DNA of 64,000 bases from Candidatus Rhodoferax odensensis (GTDB lineage Bacteria > Pseudomonadota > Gammaproteobacteria > Burkholderiales > Burkholderiaceae_C): positions 372,001 to 436,000 of the forward strand of contig JADKDJ010000003.1 of NCBI GenBank assembly GCA_016718405.1, in the 5' to 3' direction. The notes below the pieces were generated by a model. The model had not been told where the DNA came from. It saw only the letters and a program-made list of their open reading frames with translations, and made no database searches. Position numbers and translations under genes: made by a program. Below, piece after piece: positions 40,726 through 50,312 of this stretch (positions are counted from its first letter, which is position 1; each line of letters begins with the position of its first letter).

Positions 40726-41109
40726 ATGAGTGCCGTTGCAGACGCTATCCAGACCGAAATGCCAGTGCCTATCCTGTTTACCGACAGTGCCGCCGCCAAG
40801 GTCGCGGACCTGATCGCCGAGGAAGGCAATCCCGAACTGAAGCTGCGCGTGTTTGTGCAAGGTGGTGGGTGCTCGGGCTTCCAGTACGGTTTCACCTTTG
40901 ACGAAATCACCAACGAAGACGACACCACCATGACCAAGAACGGCGTGTCCCTGTTGATCGATGCCATGAGCTACCAGTACCTGGTCGGCGCCGAGATCGA
41001 CTACAAGGAAGACCTGCAGGGTGCGCAGTTCGTCATCAAGAATCCCAACGCCGAGACCACTTGCGGGTGTGGCTCCAGCTTCTCAGCAAGCGGCTCGTCG
41101 GACCATTAG
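40726..41109 (+). CDS. erpA: iron-sulfur cluster insertion protein ErpA
   Basis: A-type carrier that hands [Fe-S] clusters to apoproteins. 127 residues with the three conserved cysteines: one in 'VQGGGCSGFQYGF' and two in 'ETTCGCGSSFS'. The N-terminal extension 'PVPILFTDSAAAKV' is ErpA-like, not IscA-like. ATG 40726 follows GGAGG. It is followed by the convergent anmK. Confidence 0.95.
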   Translation: MSAVADAIQTEMPVPILFTDSAAAKVADLIAEEGNPELKLRVFVQGGGCSGFQYGFTFDEITNEDDTTMTKNGVSLLIDAMSYQYLVGAEIDYKEDLQGAQFVIKNPNAETTCGCGSSFSASGSSDH

Positions 41110-41116
41110 CCGCTGA

Positions 41117-42232
41117 TTAGGCGGGATAGACCCCACCCAACACACGGGCGCCTCGGGCGCCCGTGACACTTTGCAGGGCGCCGGTTTCGCGCCGCATGGT
41201 TTTTCTGGCCAGCCAGGCAAACGCCGCGGCCTCAACCTGCATCGGCGGCAAGCCGCGGCTGTCTGAAGTCGCTACCAGACATGACGGCAGATTGGCCTGC
41301 AGGCGGCGCATCAGGTGTCCATTGAGTGCGCCTCCCCCGCACACAATCAGCAGCGTGCTGTCGGGTCCGTGGGTTTGAAGATCGTTGGCGCAGCAACGCG
41401 CGGTCAGCTCGGCCAGTGTGGCCTGCACATCCGCCGCGTCCAACGTGCTCCAGGCGGGCAATTGGTTGAGCAGCCAATCAAGGTTGAACAGATCCCGACC
41501 GGTGCTTTTTGGGGGTGTCTTGGCAAAATAAGGCGCGCTCAGCAGTTGCGTCAGTAGCGTCGGGTGTACCCGCCCGCTGGCCGCCCAGGCGCCGTCGGCG
41601 TCATAGGGCTGACCCCGATGACGCAGGCACCAACTGTCCAGCAGCACGTTGCCTGGGCCGCAGTCGAACCCCAGAACGGGTGATACTGGATCGGCAGCCA
41701 GCACGGTCAGGTTGGCGATCCCACCAAGATTCAGTACTGCGGCGCGCTCACCGGTTGCGCCGAAGGTCGCCTGGTGGAAAGCCGGTACCAGCGGAGCACC
41801 TTGTCCGCCGGCGGCCACATCACGGCTGCGAAAGTCGGCCACCACGTCAATCCCGGTTAGCTCGGCCAGCAAGGCTGGGTTGTTGAGTTGCAGGGTGTAG
41901 CCGATGCCATCAAACTCGCCCGGGCGATGACGCACGGTCTGCCCGTGGGCGCCGATCGCACGGACCGAGGATGGTGACAGTGCTGCGGCTTGCAGCAAGT
42001 CCGCGACGATGGCGCCGTAGACTCGCACCAAGGCATTCGCTGCCAGGGCACCGCGATGCAATTCGTCGTCGCCGCTGCGGTTCAGGGCCAGCAACTCGTT
42101 GCGCAGCTCAGTCGGGATACCGCGACTGGCATGGCCCAGCACGCGTGGTTGGGGCTGGGTGAAATCGACCAAGACGCCATCCACCCCATCCAGGGAGGTG
42201 CCCGACATCAGTCCGATGTAGAGCTCAGCCAC
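41117..42232 (-). CDS. anmK: anhydro-N-acetylmuramic acid kinase
   Basis: Phosphorylates and opens 1,6-anhydro-MurNAc released during cell-wall recycling, giving MurNAc-6-phosphate. 371 residues. Start 'LYIGLMSGTSLDGVDGVLVDF' with catalytic Asp, 'AIGAHGQTVRHRP', 'VLNLGGIANLTVL', 'GFDCGPGNVLLD' and 'LLIVCGGGALNGHLMRRL' are family signatures. It starts with GTG. It lies 24 bases after the M23 peptidase gene in the same direction, forming a peptidoglycan-turnover pair. Confidence 0.95.
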   Translation of the reverse strand: MAELYIGLMSGTSLDGVDGVLVDFTQPQPRVLGHASRGIPTELRNELLALNRSGDDELHRGALAANALVRVYGAIVADLLQAAALSPSSVRAIGAHGQTVRHRPGEFDGIGYTLQLNNPALLAELTGIDVVADFRSRDVAAGGQGAPLVPAFHQATFGATGERAAVLNLGGIANLTVLAADPVSPVLGFDCGPGNVLLDSWCLRHRGQPYDADGAWAASGRVHPTLLTQLLSAPYFAKTPPKSTGRDLFNLDWLLNQLPAWSTLDAADVQATLAELTARCCANDLQTHGPDSTLLIVCGGGALNGHLMRRLQANLPSCLVATSDSRGLPPMQVEAAAFAWLARKTMRRETGALQSVTGARGARVLGGVYPA

Positions 42233-42256
42233 CGGTGTTCAAAGGCGGTCGCGCAG

Positions 42257-43723
42257 CTACTGCGCGGAGCTGTGCAAGACCGTCGCCGCTGCGCCCAGCT
42301 GAAGCTTGGCGAACGACGCCGTCCTTTCAAACTGAGGCTTGGCCGCTGCGGGCACGGGAATGGTTTCGCTGTTCTTGGCAAGCGTCAAGGGATCCTGGTG
42401 TGCACCATTGACACGGAACTCGAAGTGCAAATGCGGCCCGGTTGCCCATCCCGTGGCACCCACCGCGCCGACGTTCTGACCTTGGCTGACGTTTTGACCC
42501 TTGCGAACGGATATGCGACTTAAATGGGCATAGACCGTGCTGTGGTTGTTGCGGTGTTTGACCATCACCACGTTGCCAAACCCGTTTTGGACACCTGCAA
42601 ACTCGACTACTCCGTCACCAACGCTGCGCACGGCCGTGCCGGTGGGCGCCGCGTAATCCACGCCCAAATGCGCACGCCACTTTTGCAGAATGGGGTGAAA
42701 ACGCATTTTGAAGGTACTGCTAACGCGCGAAAACTCCATTGGGGATGCCAAATAGGCGCGACGTAGGCTCTGCCCGTCCAGCGTGTAATAACCTCCCTTT
42801 GACGGTGTGCCAGTGGCCGTGGCGGTGCCGCCGTCGCCAGTGGCCATTGGGCTTTGGAACCAGACCGCCTGATAGGTCTTGCCACGGTTGACGAACTCAG
42901 CGCTCAACACGCGACCGCTGCGCATCGGCTCGCCATCGCCTTCCAGAGTCTCATACACGACCGAAAAACGGTCGCCCTTGCGCAAGGACCGGTGGAAATC
43001 GACATCACCGGCAAAAATCTCGGCGAGCTGGACTGCCACCGGGTCCGGGATCTTGGCTTCGTCGGTGGCGGCAAACAGCGAGGATTGGATCGTCCCGCTG
43101 GCCAGTCGCGTCGAGGCTGTGAGTGAGCCGGTCTCGACGCGTGACTTGAAGCCCTGCGCGCTGCGCTCGATCACGAGCCGCTTGAAGTGGCCCTCATCGT
43201 CCGCGTTCCAGCGGGCGCTCAGCTTGAACAGCGTATTGTCGTCACCCGCTTCGACCGTGACGTTGCGCCCGCCGCGACCCAGCAGCACTTGGCGCGCCAA
43301 GCCATCAGCGCGAATGAACGCGGCGGCGGCCGTGTCGTTGATGCCCAGTCTGCCGAGCAACGAATCGGCGGAGTCGGTCGACCGGGTGGTCTCGGAGCGA
43401 AACAACCTGAAGTCGTGGAATTCCAGCGCTTGCGCTTGCGGCAACACGGGCAGCGGCTCGACCGCTTCCAGCAACTGGCGCACCGGCAAATCGGAAGCGT
43501 CGGGCGCCAGGCTGGCCACGGCGAAGGCGCCTCCCGCGCCGCCCACCAGCAGGGCGACCAGCATTGCAACCAAGCGTTTGGGGTGTTGCTGAATCATTTG
43601 ACCGGAGTTGACCAAGATTGAATTAGCGTCACGAGCGAGACCGTTGACCAAGAATGCTTCCCAGAAATTGACTGCCTGGCCGGGCGTGGCCGGAACAGGC
43701 GGGTGGCGCCGCGGCTTCGCCAC
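42257..43723 (-). CDS. M23-family peptidoglycan metallopeptidase
   Basis: 488 residues. One N-terminal membrane helix ('LVAMLVALLVGGAGGAFAVA', about 52-72), an OapA/LysM-like middle region, and a C-terminal lysostaphin-type domain with zinc ligands in 'HLGVDYAAPTGTAVRSVGDG' and 'TGPHLHFEFRVNG' (HxH). The layout is that of MepM/YebA-type endopeptidases that cut cross-links during elongation. GTG 43723 is the start, and ORF context places anmK behind it as a second cistron. It is divergent from tyrS. Confidence 0.92.
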   Translation of the reverse strand: MAKPRRHPPVPATPGQAVNFWEAFLVNGLARDANSILVNSGQMIQQHPKRLVAMLVALLVGGAGGAFAVASLAPDASDLPVRQLLEAVEPLPVLPQAQALEFHDFRLFRSETTRSTDSADSLLGRLGINDTAAAAFIRADGLARQVLLGRGGRNVTVEAGDDNTLFKLSARWNADDEGHFKRLVIERSAQGFKSRVETGSLTASTRLASGTIQSSLFAATDEAKIPDPVAVQLAEIFAGDVDFHRSLRKGDRFSVVYETLEGDGEPMRSGRVLSAEFVNRGKTYQAVWFQSPMATGDGGTATATGTPSKGGYYTLDGQSLRRAYLASPMEFSRVSSTFKMRFHPILQKWRAHLGVDYAAPTGTAVRSVGDGVVEFAGVQNGFGNVVMVKHRNNHSTVYAHLSRISVRKGQNVSQGQNVGAVGATGWATGPHLHFEFRVNGAHQDPLTLAKNSETIPVPAAAKPQFERTASFAKLQLGAAATVLHSSAQ

Positions 43724-43729
43724 TTAAAA

Positions 43730-43759
43730 TTGAGCGTTACGGCGAGCCGCAAGTATAAC
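43730..43759 (+). promoter_or_regulatory. sigma-70 promoter of tyrS
   Basis: TTGAGC, 18 bases, TATAAC, ending 34 bases before the tyrS ATG. The -35 hexamer is identical to that proposed for pilin 3. It lies in the 70-base divergent gap with the M23 peptidase gene. Confidence 0.5.
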
Positions 43760-43793
43760 GGCAGGCCCTGCCCCGACATCTGGAAAAACCCTT

Positions 43794-45038
43794 ATGAATC
43801 AAGCCTTACCGACCTCCATTGTGATCACCGACCGCATCCGGGAGGCGATGGCGGTCACTCTGCGAGGTTGCGAGGAGCTGATCCCGCAGGAGGATTGGTT
43901 CAAAAAGCTGGCTCGTTCCGAGGCTACAGGAGCCCCCTTGCGGATCAAGCTGGGTCTGGATCCGACAGCACCGGACATCCACCTTGGGCACACCGTGGTG
44001 CTCAACAAATTGCGTCAGTTGCAGGACCTCGGACACACCGTGATCTTTCTGATCGGCGACTTCACTACGCTGATTGGCGACCCGTCTGGGCGCAACAGCA
44101 CTCGTCCACCCCTGACGCGTGAGCAAATCGACGCCAACGCGCAGACCTACTACCGCCAGGCGTCCATGGTGCTGGATCCGGCCAGAACCGAAATTCGCTA
44201 CAACAGCGAGTGGGGTGACGCGCTGGGCTCGCGCGGCATGATCCAGTTGGCGTCGCGCTACACCGTGGCACGCATGATGGAGCGCAACGACTTTCACGAC
44301 CGCTTCAAGTCAGGCGCATCGATCAGCGTCCACGAATTCCTGTACCCGCTGATGCAGGGCTACGACAGCGTGGCCCTCAAGAGCGACCTGGAGTTGGGTG
44401 GAACCGATCAGAAGTTCAATTTGTTAGTGGGTCGTCACTTGCAGGCTGAATACGGACAGGAGCCGCAATGCATCTTGACCATGCCGCTGTTGGAGGGGCT
44501 CGATGGGATCGAGAAGATGTCCAAGAGCAAGAACAACTACATCGGCATCTCGGAAGACGCCAACACCATGTTTGCCAAGGTGCTGAGCATTTCTGACGTC
44601 TTGATGTGGCGCTGGTACACGCTGTTGAGCTTTCAGTCGGAGGCCGCCATTGCTGCGCTGAAGGCTGAAGTCGACGCCGGGCGCAATCCAAAAGACGCCA
44701 AAGTGGCCTTGGCCAAGGAGATTACCGCCCGCTTTCACAGCGCGGCGGCGGCGGACGCTGCCGAGCAGGATTTCATCAACCGCAGCAAGGGTGGCGTGCC
44801 AGATGAGATTGCGGAATTGACCTTGCCCTTGGGTGAAGGTGGGGCAGCGGTGGGAATTGCCGTACTGCTTAAGCTCGCCGGATTGGCCGCCTCCAGTGGC
44901 GAGGGCAATCGCCTGATCGATGGCGGTGGCGTACGGGTCGACAGCGGTGTGGTCAGCGACAAGGCTCTCAAACTCAGCGCGGGTACCTACGTGCTGCAAG
45001 TGGGCAAGCGCAAGTTTGCGCGGGTCACGCTTGGGTGA
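43794..45038 (+). CDS. tyrS: tyrosine--tRNA ligase
   Basis: Class I aminoacyl-tRNA synthetase, 414 residues. The HIGH-type motif is 'PDIHLGHTVVLNKL', and the KMSKS loop appears as 'KMSKSKNNY'. 'QGYDSVALKSDLELGGTDQKFN' (cut) binds tyrosine and tRNA acceptor. A C-terminal S4 domain ('RLIDGGGVRVDSGVVSD') closes the protein. The H-L-G-H and K-M-S-K-S variants indicate the TyrRS-2-like branch. Its 3' end is intact, and the poly-C tract begins about 30 bases later. Confidence 0.97.
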   Translation: MNQALPTSIVITDRIREAMAVTLRGCEELIPQEDWFKKLARSEATGAPLRIKLGLDPTAPDIHLGHTVVLNKLRQLQDLGHTVIFLIGDFTTLIGDPSGRNSTRPPLTREQIDANAQTYYRQASMVLDPARTEIRYNSEWGDALGSRGMIQLASRYTVARMMERNDFHDRFKSGASISVHEFLYPLMQGYDSVALKSDLELGGTDQKFNLLVGRHLQAEYGQEPQCILTMPLLEGLDGIEKMSKSKNNYIGISEDANTMFAKVLSISDVLMWRWYTLLSFQSEAAIAALKAEVDAGRNPKDAKVALAKEITARFHSAAAADAAEQDFINRSKGGVPDEIAELTLPLGEGGAAVGIAVLLKLAGLAASSGEGNRLIDGGGVRVDSGVVSDKALKLSAGTYVLQVGKRKFARVTLG

Positions 45039-45067
45039 CCCACGGTGCCGATGCTTGCCGCCAGGTA

Positions 45068-45519
<452 letters not shown>

Positions 45520-46410
45520 CTGACACCCCGCCGCCTGCTTTGGGCATCGGTGGTAGTGGCCGTGATCACCATCACGCTCAAGACGCTCGCCTGGACCATC
45601 ACCGGCTCGGTCGGCCTGCTGTCGGACGCGATGGAGTCTTTCGTGAACTTGGCCAGCGCCATCTTCGCACTGATGATGGTCACCATCGCACAGCGCCCGG
45701 CCGACGAAGACCATCCGTACGGGCATCACAAAGCCGAGTACTTCTCGTCCGGTTTTGAGGGCATTTTGATCATTGCCGCGGCGATGGGCATCATCTGGGC
45801 CGGCGGGCACCGACTGTTTGATCCGCAACCCCTGCAGGCTGTGGGTTGGGGTCTGGTCTTGTCGGTCGTGAGTTCGGCGCTCAATGGTTTACTGGCTTGG
45901 GTCATGTTCCGCGCCGCCAAGGAGCACCGGTCGATCGCGCTGGAAGCCGATGCCAAGCACCTGGTGACCGATGTCTGGACCTCGGTCGGCGTGGTCGTCG
46001 GCGTCGGCGCCGTGGCCTTGACGGGCTGGCTCTGGCTGGACGCGGTGGTCGCCATCGGTGTCGCGCTCAACATCCTTAAAGAAGGTGTTCACCTAATGTG
46101 GCGCTCGTCGCAGGGCTTGATGGACGAGGCGCTGGAGCCCGATGTATTGGCGCAGATCCAGCAGGTTTTGAACGACTTCGCCCACCACACGATCCGGTTT
46201 GACCATGTCACGACGCGCCGCTCCGGCCAACGCCGCTTTGTCGACATGCACATGCACATGCCGGCTTCGTGGTCGCTGGGGCGCGCGGCCGCTGTGCGCA
46301 CCAGCGTGGAGCAAGCGCTGATGAGCGCAGTGCCGGGGCTGCGCGCCAGCATCCAGTTGCTGCCGAGTGACGTGGAGGCGCACTTTGATGACGCCAAGGA
46401 TTTGATCTAA
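45520..46410 (+). CDS. cation diffusion facilitator (CDF) transporter, 5' end obscured
   Basis: Divalent-metal/proton antiporter. The readable frame begins LLTPRRLLWASVVVAVITITLK, probably close to the true N-terminus, but the start codon lies in or at the edge of the poly-C tract. The zinc-site motif of helix II, 'GSVGLLSDAMESFVNL' (Asp), 'HPYGHHKAEYFSSGFEG' (His/Asp-like) and helix V 'HLVTDVWTSVGVVVGV' are present, followed by the cytoplasmic domain with 'VDMHMHMPASWSL'. Length from 45520 is 296 residues, near normal. The metal is unknown (Zn, Fe, Co or Cd in relatives). dtd follows after 7 bases. Confidence 0.88.
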   Translation: MTPRRLLWASVVVAVITITLKTLAWTITGSVGLLSDAMESFVNLASAIFALMMVTIAQRPADEDHPYGHHKAEYFSSGFEGILIIAAAMGIIWAGGHRLFDPQPLQAVGWGLVLSVVSSALNGLLAWVMFRAAKEHRSIALEADAKHLVTDVWTSVGVVVGVGAVALTGWLWLDAVVAIGVALNILKEGVHLMWRSSQGLMDEALEPDVLAQIQQVLNDFAHHTIRFDHVTTRRSGQRRFVDMHMHMPASWSLGRAAAVRTSVEQALMSAVPGLRASIQLLPSDVEAHFDDAKDLI

Positions 46411-46417
46411 GACATCC

Positions 46418-46879
46418 ATGCTGGCCCTGATACAACGTGTTCAAGAAGCCCGAGTGGTGGTGGATGGAGAGGCGGTTGGACAGATCGACGCTGGCCTCTT
46501 GGTCTTGGTCTGCGCCGAGCGCGGCGACGACACACAGCAGGCCGACAAGTTGTTGGCAAAGATCCTTAAGTTGCGGATCTTTGGCGACGCGCAGGGCAAG
46601 ATGAACCTGAGCGTGCAGGACATGGATGGTCACGGGGCCGTGGGCGGCCTGCTGATCGTCAGCCAGTTCACGCTGGCGGCGGATACCTCCAGCGGCAATC
46701 GGCCCGGCTTCTCGGCAGCCGCGGCGCCGTCACAGGGTGAACGACTGTACGACTACTTCGTGGCCCAAGCGCGCGGTGCGCATGGCGTCGTGCAGACCGG
46801 CCGGTTTGGCGCGGACATGAAGGTGCACCTGATCAACGATGGTCCGGTGACGATTCCGATGCGCATCGCGCCGTCATGA
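46418..46879 (+). CDS. dtd: D-aminoacyl-tRNA deacylase
   Basis: Removes D-amino acids wrongly attached to tRNA. 153 residues, the family length. Start 'LALIQRVQEARVVVDGE', the catalytic 'GGLLIVSQFTLAADTSSGNRPGF' (SQFTLAAD motif, quoted across the conserved part) and the cross-subunit Gly-cisPro motif near 'NDGPVTIPMRI' are all present. It is co-directional with the CDF gene and convergent with ybeY. Confidence 0.96.
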   Translation: MLALIQRVQEARVVVDGEAVGQIDAGLLVLVCAERGDDTQQADKLLAKILKLRIFGDAQGKMNLSVQDMDGHGAVGGLLIVSQFTLAADTSSGNRPGFSAAAAPSQGERLYDYFVAQARGAHGVVQTGRFGADMKVHLINDGPVTIPMRIAPS

Positions 46880-46912
46880 CCCGCTGACCCGGAGTCGATC
46901 AGACGGGGCCCG

Positions 46913-47371
46913 TCAACCCGCGTAGGGATCGTCGAACCCAAGTCTGGCCAGAATTCGTGTCTCCCGCGCTTCCATGGCCTGGGCGTCCTTCTTGCCGGTT
47001 TCGTGGTCCCAGCCTTGGGCGTGCAAGGCGCCGTGCACCAGCAGGTGGGCGTAGTGGGCTTGCAGGGATTTGCCCTGCTCCTGTGCCTCCCGTGCCACCA
47101 CTGGCGCACATAAGACCAGGTCGGCGCTGACAACGGGCGCTAGGCTGTAGTCAAAGGTCAAAACGTTGGTGGCGTAGTCCTTGTGGCGGTAGTCGCGGTT
47201 GAGCGCCTGTCCCTCGGTTGCATCCACAACGCGCACGGTGATTTCGGCATCGCGCTCCAGGGCATGGCGAATCCAGCGCGTCACACTGTGGCGCGGCAGT
47301 GCCGCGCGGTGTGACGCGGCGTGATCAATTGGCCCAAACTGCAGGGACAGCGACAGGGACTTAAGCGGCAT
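46913..47371 (-). CDS. ybeY: endoribonuclease/rRNA maturation factor YbeY
   Basis: Zinc-dependent RNase acting in 16S rRNA 3'-end maturation and 70S quality control. 152 residues. The metal motif H-G-x-L-H-x-x-G-x-D-H appears as 'HGALHAQGWDHE', preceded by 'YATNVLTFDY'. ATG 47371 overlaps the end of the phoH-like gene by 11 bases, so the two are coupled. The conserved ybeZ-ybeY order supports both calls. Confidence 0.94.
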   Translation of the reverse strand: MPLKSLSLSLQFGPIDHAASHRAALPRHSVTRWIRHALERDAEITVRVVDATEGQALNRDYRHKDYATNVLTFDYSLAPVVSADLVLCAPVVAREAQEQGKSLQAHYAHLLVHGALHAQGWDHETGKKDAQAMEARETRILARLGFDDPYAG

Positions 47372-48302
47372 CGATCTTCCTACGCGGCGCATCGTAGGCG
47401 TCCACGATGCGCGCCACCAGCGGATGACGCACCACGTCGGCACTGGTCAGCCGCGTGATGGCAATGCCCTTGACGCGCTTGAGCACGCGCTCGGCGTCGA
47501 TCAATCCGCTGGGCTGGGTCTTGGGCAGGTCAATCTGACTGACATCGCCAGTCACGACAGCCTTGGAGCCAAAACCAATGCGTGTCAGGAACATCTTCAT
47601 CTGCTCAACGGTGGTGTTCTGCGCCTCGTCCAGAATCACAAACGCGTTGTTGAGGGTTCGCCCGCGCATGAAGGCCAGCGGCGCAATCTCGATGGCCTGG
47701 CGCTCAAAGGCCTTTTGCACCTGGTCAAAGCCCATCAGGTCGTACAAAGCGTCATACAAGGGGCGCAGGTAGGGGTCGATCTTCTGGCTCAGATCGCCCG
47801 GCAAAAAACCCAGTCGTTCACCCGCTTCCACGGCTGGGCGCGTGAGCACGATGCGTTGCACAGCGCTGCGTTGCAGTGCGTCAACGGCCATCGCCACGGC
47901 CAGATAAGTCTTGCCGGTGCCGGCCGGGCCAATGCCAAAGGTGATGTCGTGGCCGGCCATGTTGTCGAGGTACAGCGCCTGGTTGGGGGTGCGCGCGCGC
48001 AGGTCATTGCGCCGGGTCTGCAACACCAGGCCGTCAGCCTGGTCCATGTCGGCGTCACCGGCCAACATCAATTGCACGGTGGCGGACTCGATCGGTCGGG
48101 CCGCCATTTCGTACAAGGCCTGCAGCATTTCCATCCCGCGCTTGGCCTGTGCCTTGGGCCCATCAACTTTGAACTGCTCGTGGCGGTGCGCGATCTTGAC
48201 CTGCAAGGCCACTTCGATGGTGCGCAAATGTTCGTCCATGGGGCCGCACAGGTGCGACAGGCGGGCGTTGTTATGTGGCGTGAACAGGTGTCTGAGAATC
48301 AA
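47361..48302 (-). CDS. ybeZ: PhoH-family ATPase (YbeZ)
   Basis: 313 residues. Start ILRHLFTPHNNARLSHLCGP (TTG codon) is typical of betaproteobacterial YbeZ. Walker A 'GPAGTGKTYLAVAMA', Walker B 'VILDEAQNTTVEQMKMF' and 'TGDVSQIDLP' complete the helicase-like nucleotide site. YbeZ works with YbeY on ribosomal RNA. It is divergent from ruvA with only about 40 bases between starts. Confidence 0.93.
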   Translation of the reverse strand: MILRHLFTPHNNARLSHLCGPMDEHLRTIEVALQVKIAHRHEQFKVDGPKAQAKRGMEMLQALYEMAARPIESATVQLMLAGDADMDQADGLVLQTRRNDLRARTPNQALYLDNMAGHDITFGIGPAGTGKTYLAVAMAVDALQRSAVQRIVLTRPAVEAGERLGFLPGDLSQKIDPYLRPLYDALYDLMGFDQVQKAFERQAIEIAPLAFMRGRTLNNAFVILDEAQNTTVEQMKMFLTRIGFGSKAVVTGDVSQIDLPKTQPSGLIDAERVLKRVKGIAITRLTSADVVRHPLVARIVDAYDAPRRKIDAA

Positions 48303-48343
48303 GTTGATAATTCCTCGCTGGAACGCTCAATGATAGGCAAGAA

Positions 48344-48916
48344 ATGATTGGCAAGCTGACTGGCACCCTGGGCGACAAGAATCCGCCGCAAGTCCTCGTG
48401 GACTGCAACGGCGTAGGCTACGAGGTGCAGGTGCCCATGAGTACCTTCTACAACCTGCCGGGACTGGGCGAAAAGGTCAGCCTGCTGACGCACTTTGTGG
48501 TGCGCGAGGACGCACAGATTCTGTTCGGTTTTGGCTCGAGTCAGGAGCGCGAAGCGTTTCGCCAGCTGATCAAGATCTCGGGTGTGGGGCCGCGCACGGC
48601 CTTGTCCGTCCTGTCAGGCATGAGCGTGAGCGAGCTGGCACAGGCGGTCACGCTACAGGAGCCGGGCCGTCTGACTAAGGTGCCCGGCATTGGCAAGAAG
48701 ACTGCGGAGCGGCTGCTGCTGGAACTCAAAGGCAAGCTGGGGGCCGACATCGGTGTGCCGGCCAACGTCACCAGCGATGCCCAGGCCGACATCCTGCACG
48801 CCTTGCTGGCGCTGGGTTACAGCGACAAAGAGGCGGCGCTGTCGCTCAAGGCGCTGCCCGCCGATGTGGGGGTAAGCGATGGCATCAAGCTCGCGCTGCG
48901 GGCTTTGGCGCGCTGA
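48344..48916 (+). CDS. ruvA: Holliday junction DNA helicase subunit RuvA
   Basis: 190 residues. Start 'MIGKLTGTL', OB fold 'LVDCNGVGYEVQVPMSTFY', helix-hairpin-helix pairs ('FRQLIKISGVGPRTALSVLSG' and 'LTKVPGIGKKTAERLLLEL', parts) and the C-terminal RuvB-binding domain ('ADILHALLALGYSDKEAALSL'). It holds the four-way junction open while RuvB pumps DNA. ruvB is not adjacent: a carbonic anhydrase gene on the other strand lies between. No LexA box was found upstream. Confidence 0.97.
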   Translation: MIGKLTGTLGDKNPPQVLVDCNGVGYEVQVPMSTFYNLPGLGEKVSLLTHFVVREDAQILFGFGSSQEREAFRQLIKISGVGPRTALSVLSGMSVSELAQAVTLQEPGRLTKVPGIGKKTAERLLLELKGKLGADIGVPANVTSDAQADILHALLALGYSDKEAALSLKALPADVGVSDGIKLALRALAR

Positions 48917-50101
48917 CTATTGCGCTTCGCGCACCGGGCGGCCATTGAGCGGTTGGACCGGGCGTGCGTTGTTGGGAAACAGCTGAGCGAACAGCTTGAG
49001 CTGGTCCCGGCTGATGGTGGTCGGCGTTTTCAGCACCATCCACAACACCCCCTCGGTGCACGGCGGCGTCGTGAGTGAACCCAGAAACTGGTAGTAGCGC
49101 TGGTCCGTGGGTAGCAGCGCGGTCAGGTCCAGCGCGTCAGCGGGCATGCGAACGCGGTCGCCCGTGTCGAGCGGCATGTAAGTCCACACCGTGTTGATGA
49201 CAGCATTGGCCGCGCCTGGCTCCAGCAGCACCGCCACCACCGCCAGTTGTCCCTCGGCGTTCTTGTGCACCAGGTGGGCCACCATGGCGAAACTCTTGAA
49301 GTTGACCCGTTCCTCACTGGGGTGATGAAAGTGCATCTGCACCAGTTTGTAGATACCGCCGCGTACGGTGATGTGATTCTCACCCAGCATGTCGACCTGT
49401 ATCGTGTGCCCATTGTTGACCACGCTGGCGCCACTCGGCTGGTAATGAAACTGCAAGGGTTCGGCCGGGCCTTGCAGCGTGGCGCCGTCCTCGATGTTGA
49501 TGGGCGACTGACGCTTGCCTATCGCGCAGACATTGAAGTCGGGCTTGAGTTTGCCCCAGGCTTGCGGGCCGGTGTCGCCTTCGTAGCTCCAATGGGGATT
49601 GCCGCCGTGCGCGCTGGGCTCGTGTCCTGCTGTCGCCGCCGCCCGGGCGCGTGGGCTCAGTTGCGAGGCGGGCACAGGTCGTGCGGTTCGGCGGCTGGCA
49701 CTGGCAGTTGTGGTGCCGGTGTCCTCGCCCTGCGTGGCCTTGGGGGGATACTCAATCGGCCCGCGTGGGTCGACCGTGATGAACTTCTTCTCCTTGCCAT
49801 TGACAACCAGTGTCAGGCGCTTGGGCGCCACACCACCGGCCACCGCGTCGCGCAACTGTTCGCCCACACTTGCCTTGGAAGTTTGTTCCTCAGCGGGTTG
49901 GCTGGTCGCCTTGGATGCAGGCTTTGCTGCGGCGCTGCTCGGTGCACTGGCACTGGAGCGGGCTGGCTCTGCCGCTCGGGTGGTGAGCGGATGCAGCAAT
50001 CCCGCCAGCACCAAGGCGGCTACGGCCGGGACCACGGCGTGCCCACGCAACCCATCACGCCACGCAAGGGTGGGTCGGTCGGGACGGTGGTAAGCGGTCA
50101 T
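48917..50101 (-). CDS. alpha-type carbonic anhydrase with extended N-terminal region
   Basis: 394 residues. A signal-like segment ('HAVVPAVAALVLAGLLHPLTTRAA') is followed by about 130 residues of low-complexity Ala/Ser/Lys/Pro sequence and then a complete alpha carbonic anhydrase: 'HWSYEGDTGPQAWGKL', 'RQSPINIEDG', zinc ligands in 'LVQMHFHHPSEE' and 'AHLVHKNAEG', and the closing 'LTTPPCTEGVLWMV'. It should interconvert CO2 and bicarbonate in the periplasm. ATG 50101 is preferred to the upstream codon at 50149. The stop directly follows that of ruvA on the opposite strand. The basic extension may bind the cell wall or membrane (inference). Confidence 0.9.
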   Translation of the reverse strand: MTAYHRPDRPTLAWRDGLRGHAVVPAVAALVLAGLLHPLTTRAAEPARSSASAPSSAAAKPASKATSQPAEEQTSKASVGEQLRDAVAGGVAPKRLTLVVNGKEKKFITVDPRGPIEYPPKATQGEDTGTTTASASRRTARPVPASQLSPRARAAATAGHEPSAHGGNPHWSYEGDTGPQAWGKLKPDFNVCAIGKRQSPINIEDGATLQGPAEPLQFHYQPSGASVVNNGHTIQVDMLGENHITVRGGIYKLVQMHFHHPSEERVNFKSFAMVAHLVHKNAEGQLAVVAVLLEPGAANAVINTVWTYMPLDTGDRVRMPADALDLTALLPTDQRYYQFLGSLTTPPCTEGVLWMVLKTPTTISRDQLKLFAQLFPNNARPVQPLNGRPVREAQ

Positions 50102-50312
50102 GATGTGAGCGTGGGCTTTGGATGGGTCAGTGGCAGGCTCAACCCGCACCGAGCGAAGCGGGACTAAAACCTATATCGGCCGGTTTGGCCACACACTTGA
50201 ACGCCGTGCCAACGCGCCGCGCTCGTAGGCCCTGAGTCAAGCCAGCGGCTATAGTCAAGCCTTGCCAGCGCCGCCGCTTGGGCGGACCCCTCTTTCAGCC
50301 CACTGACCCGCC

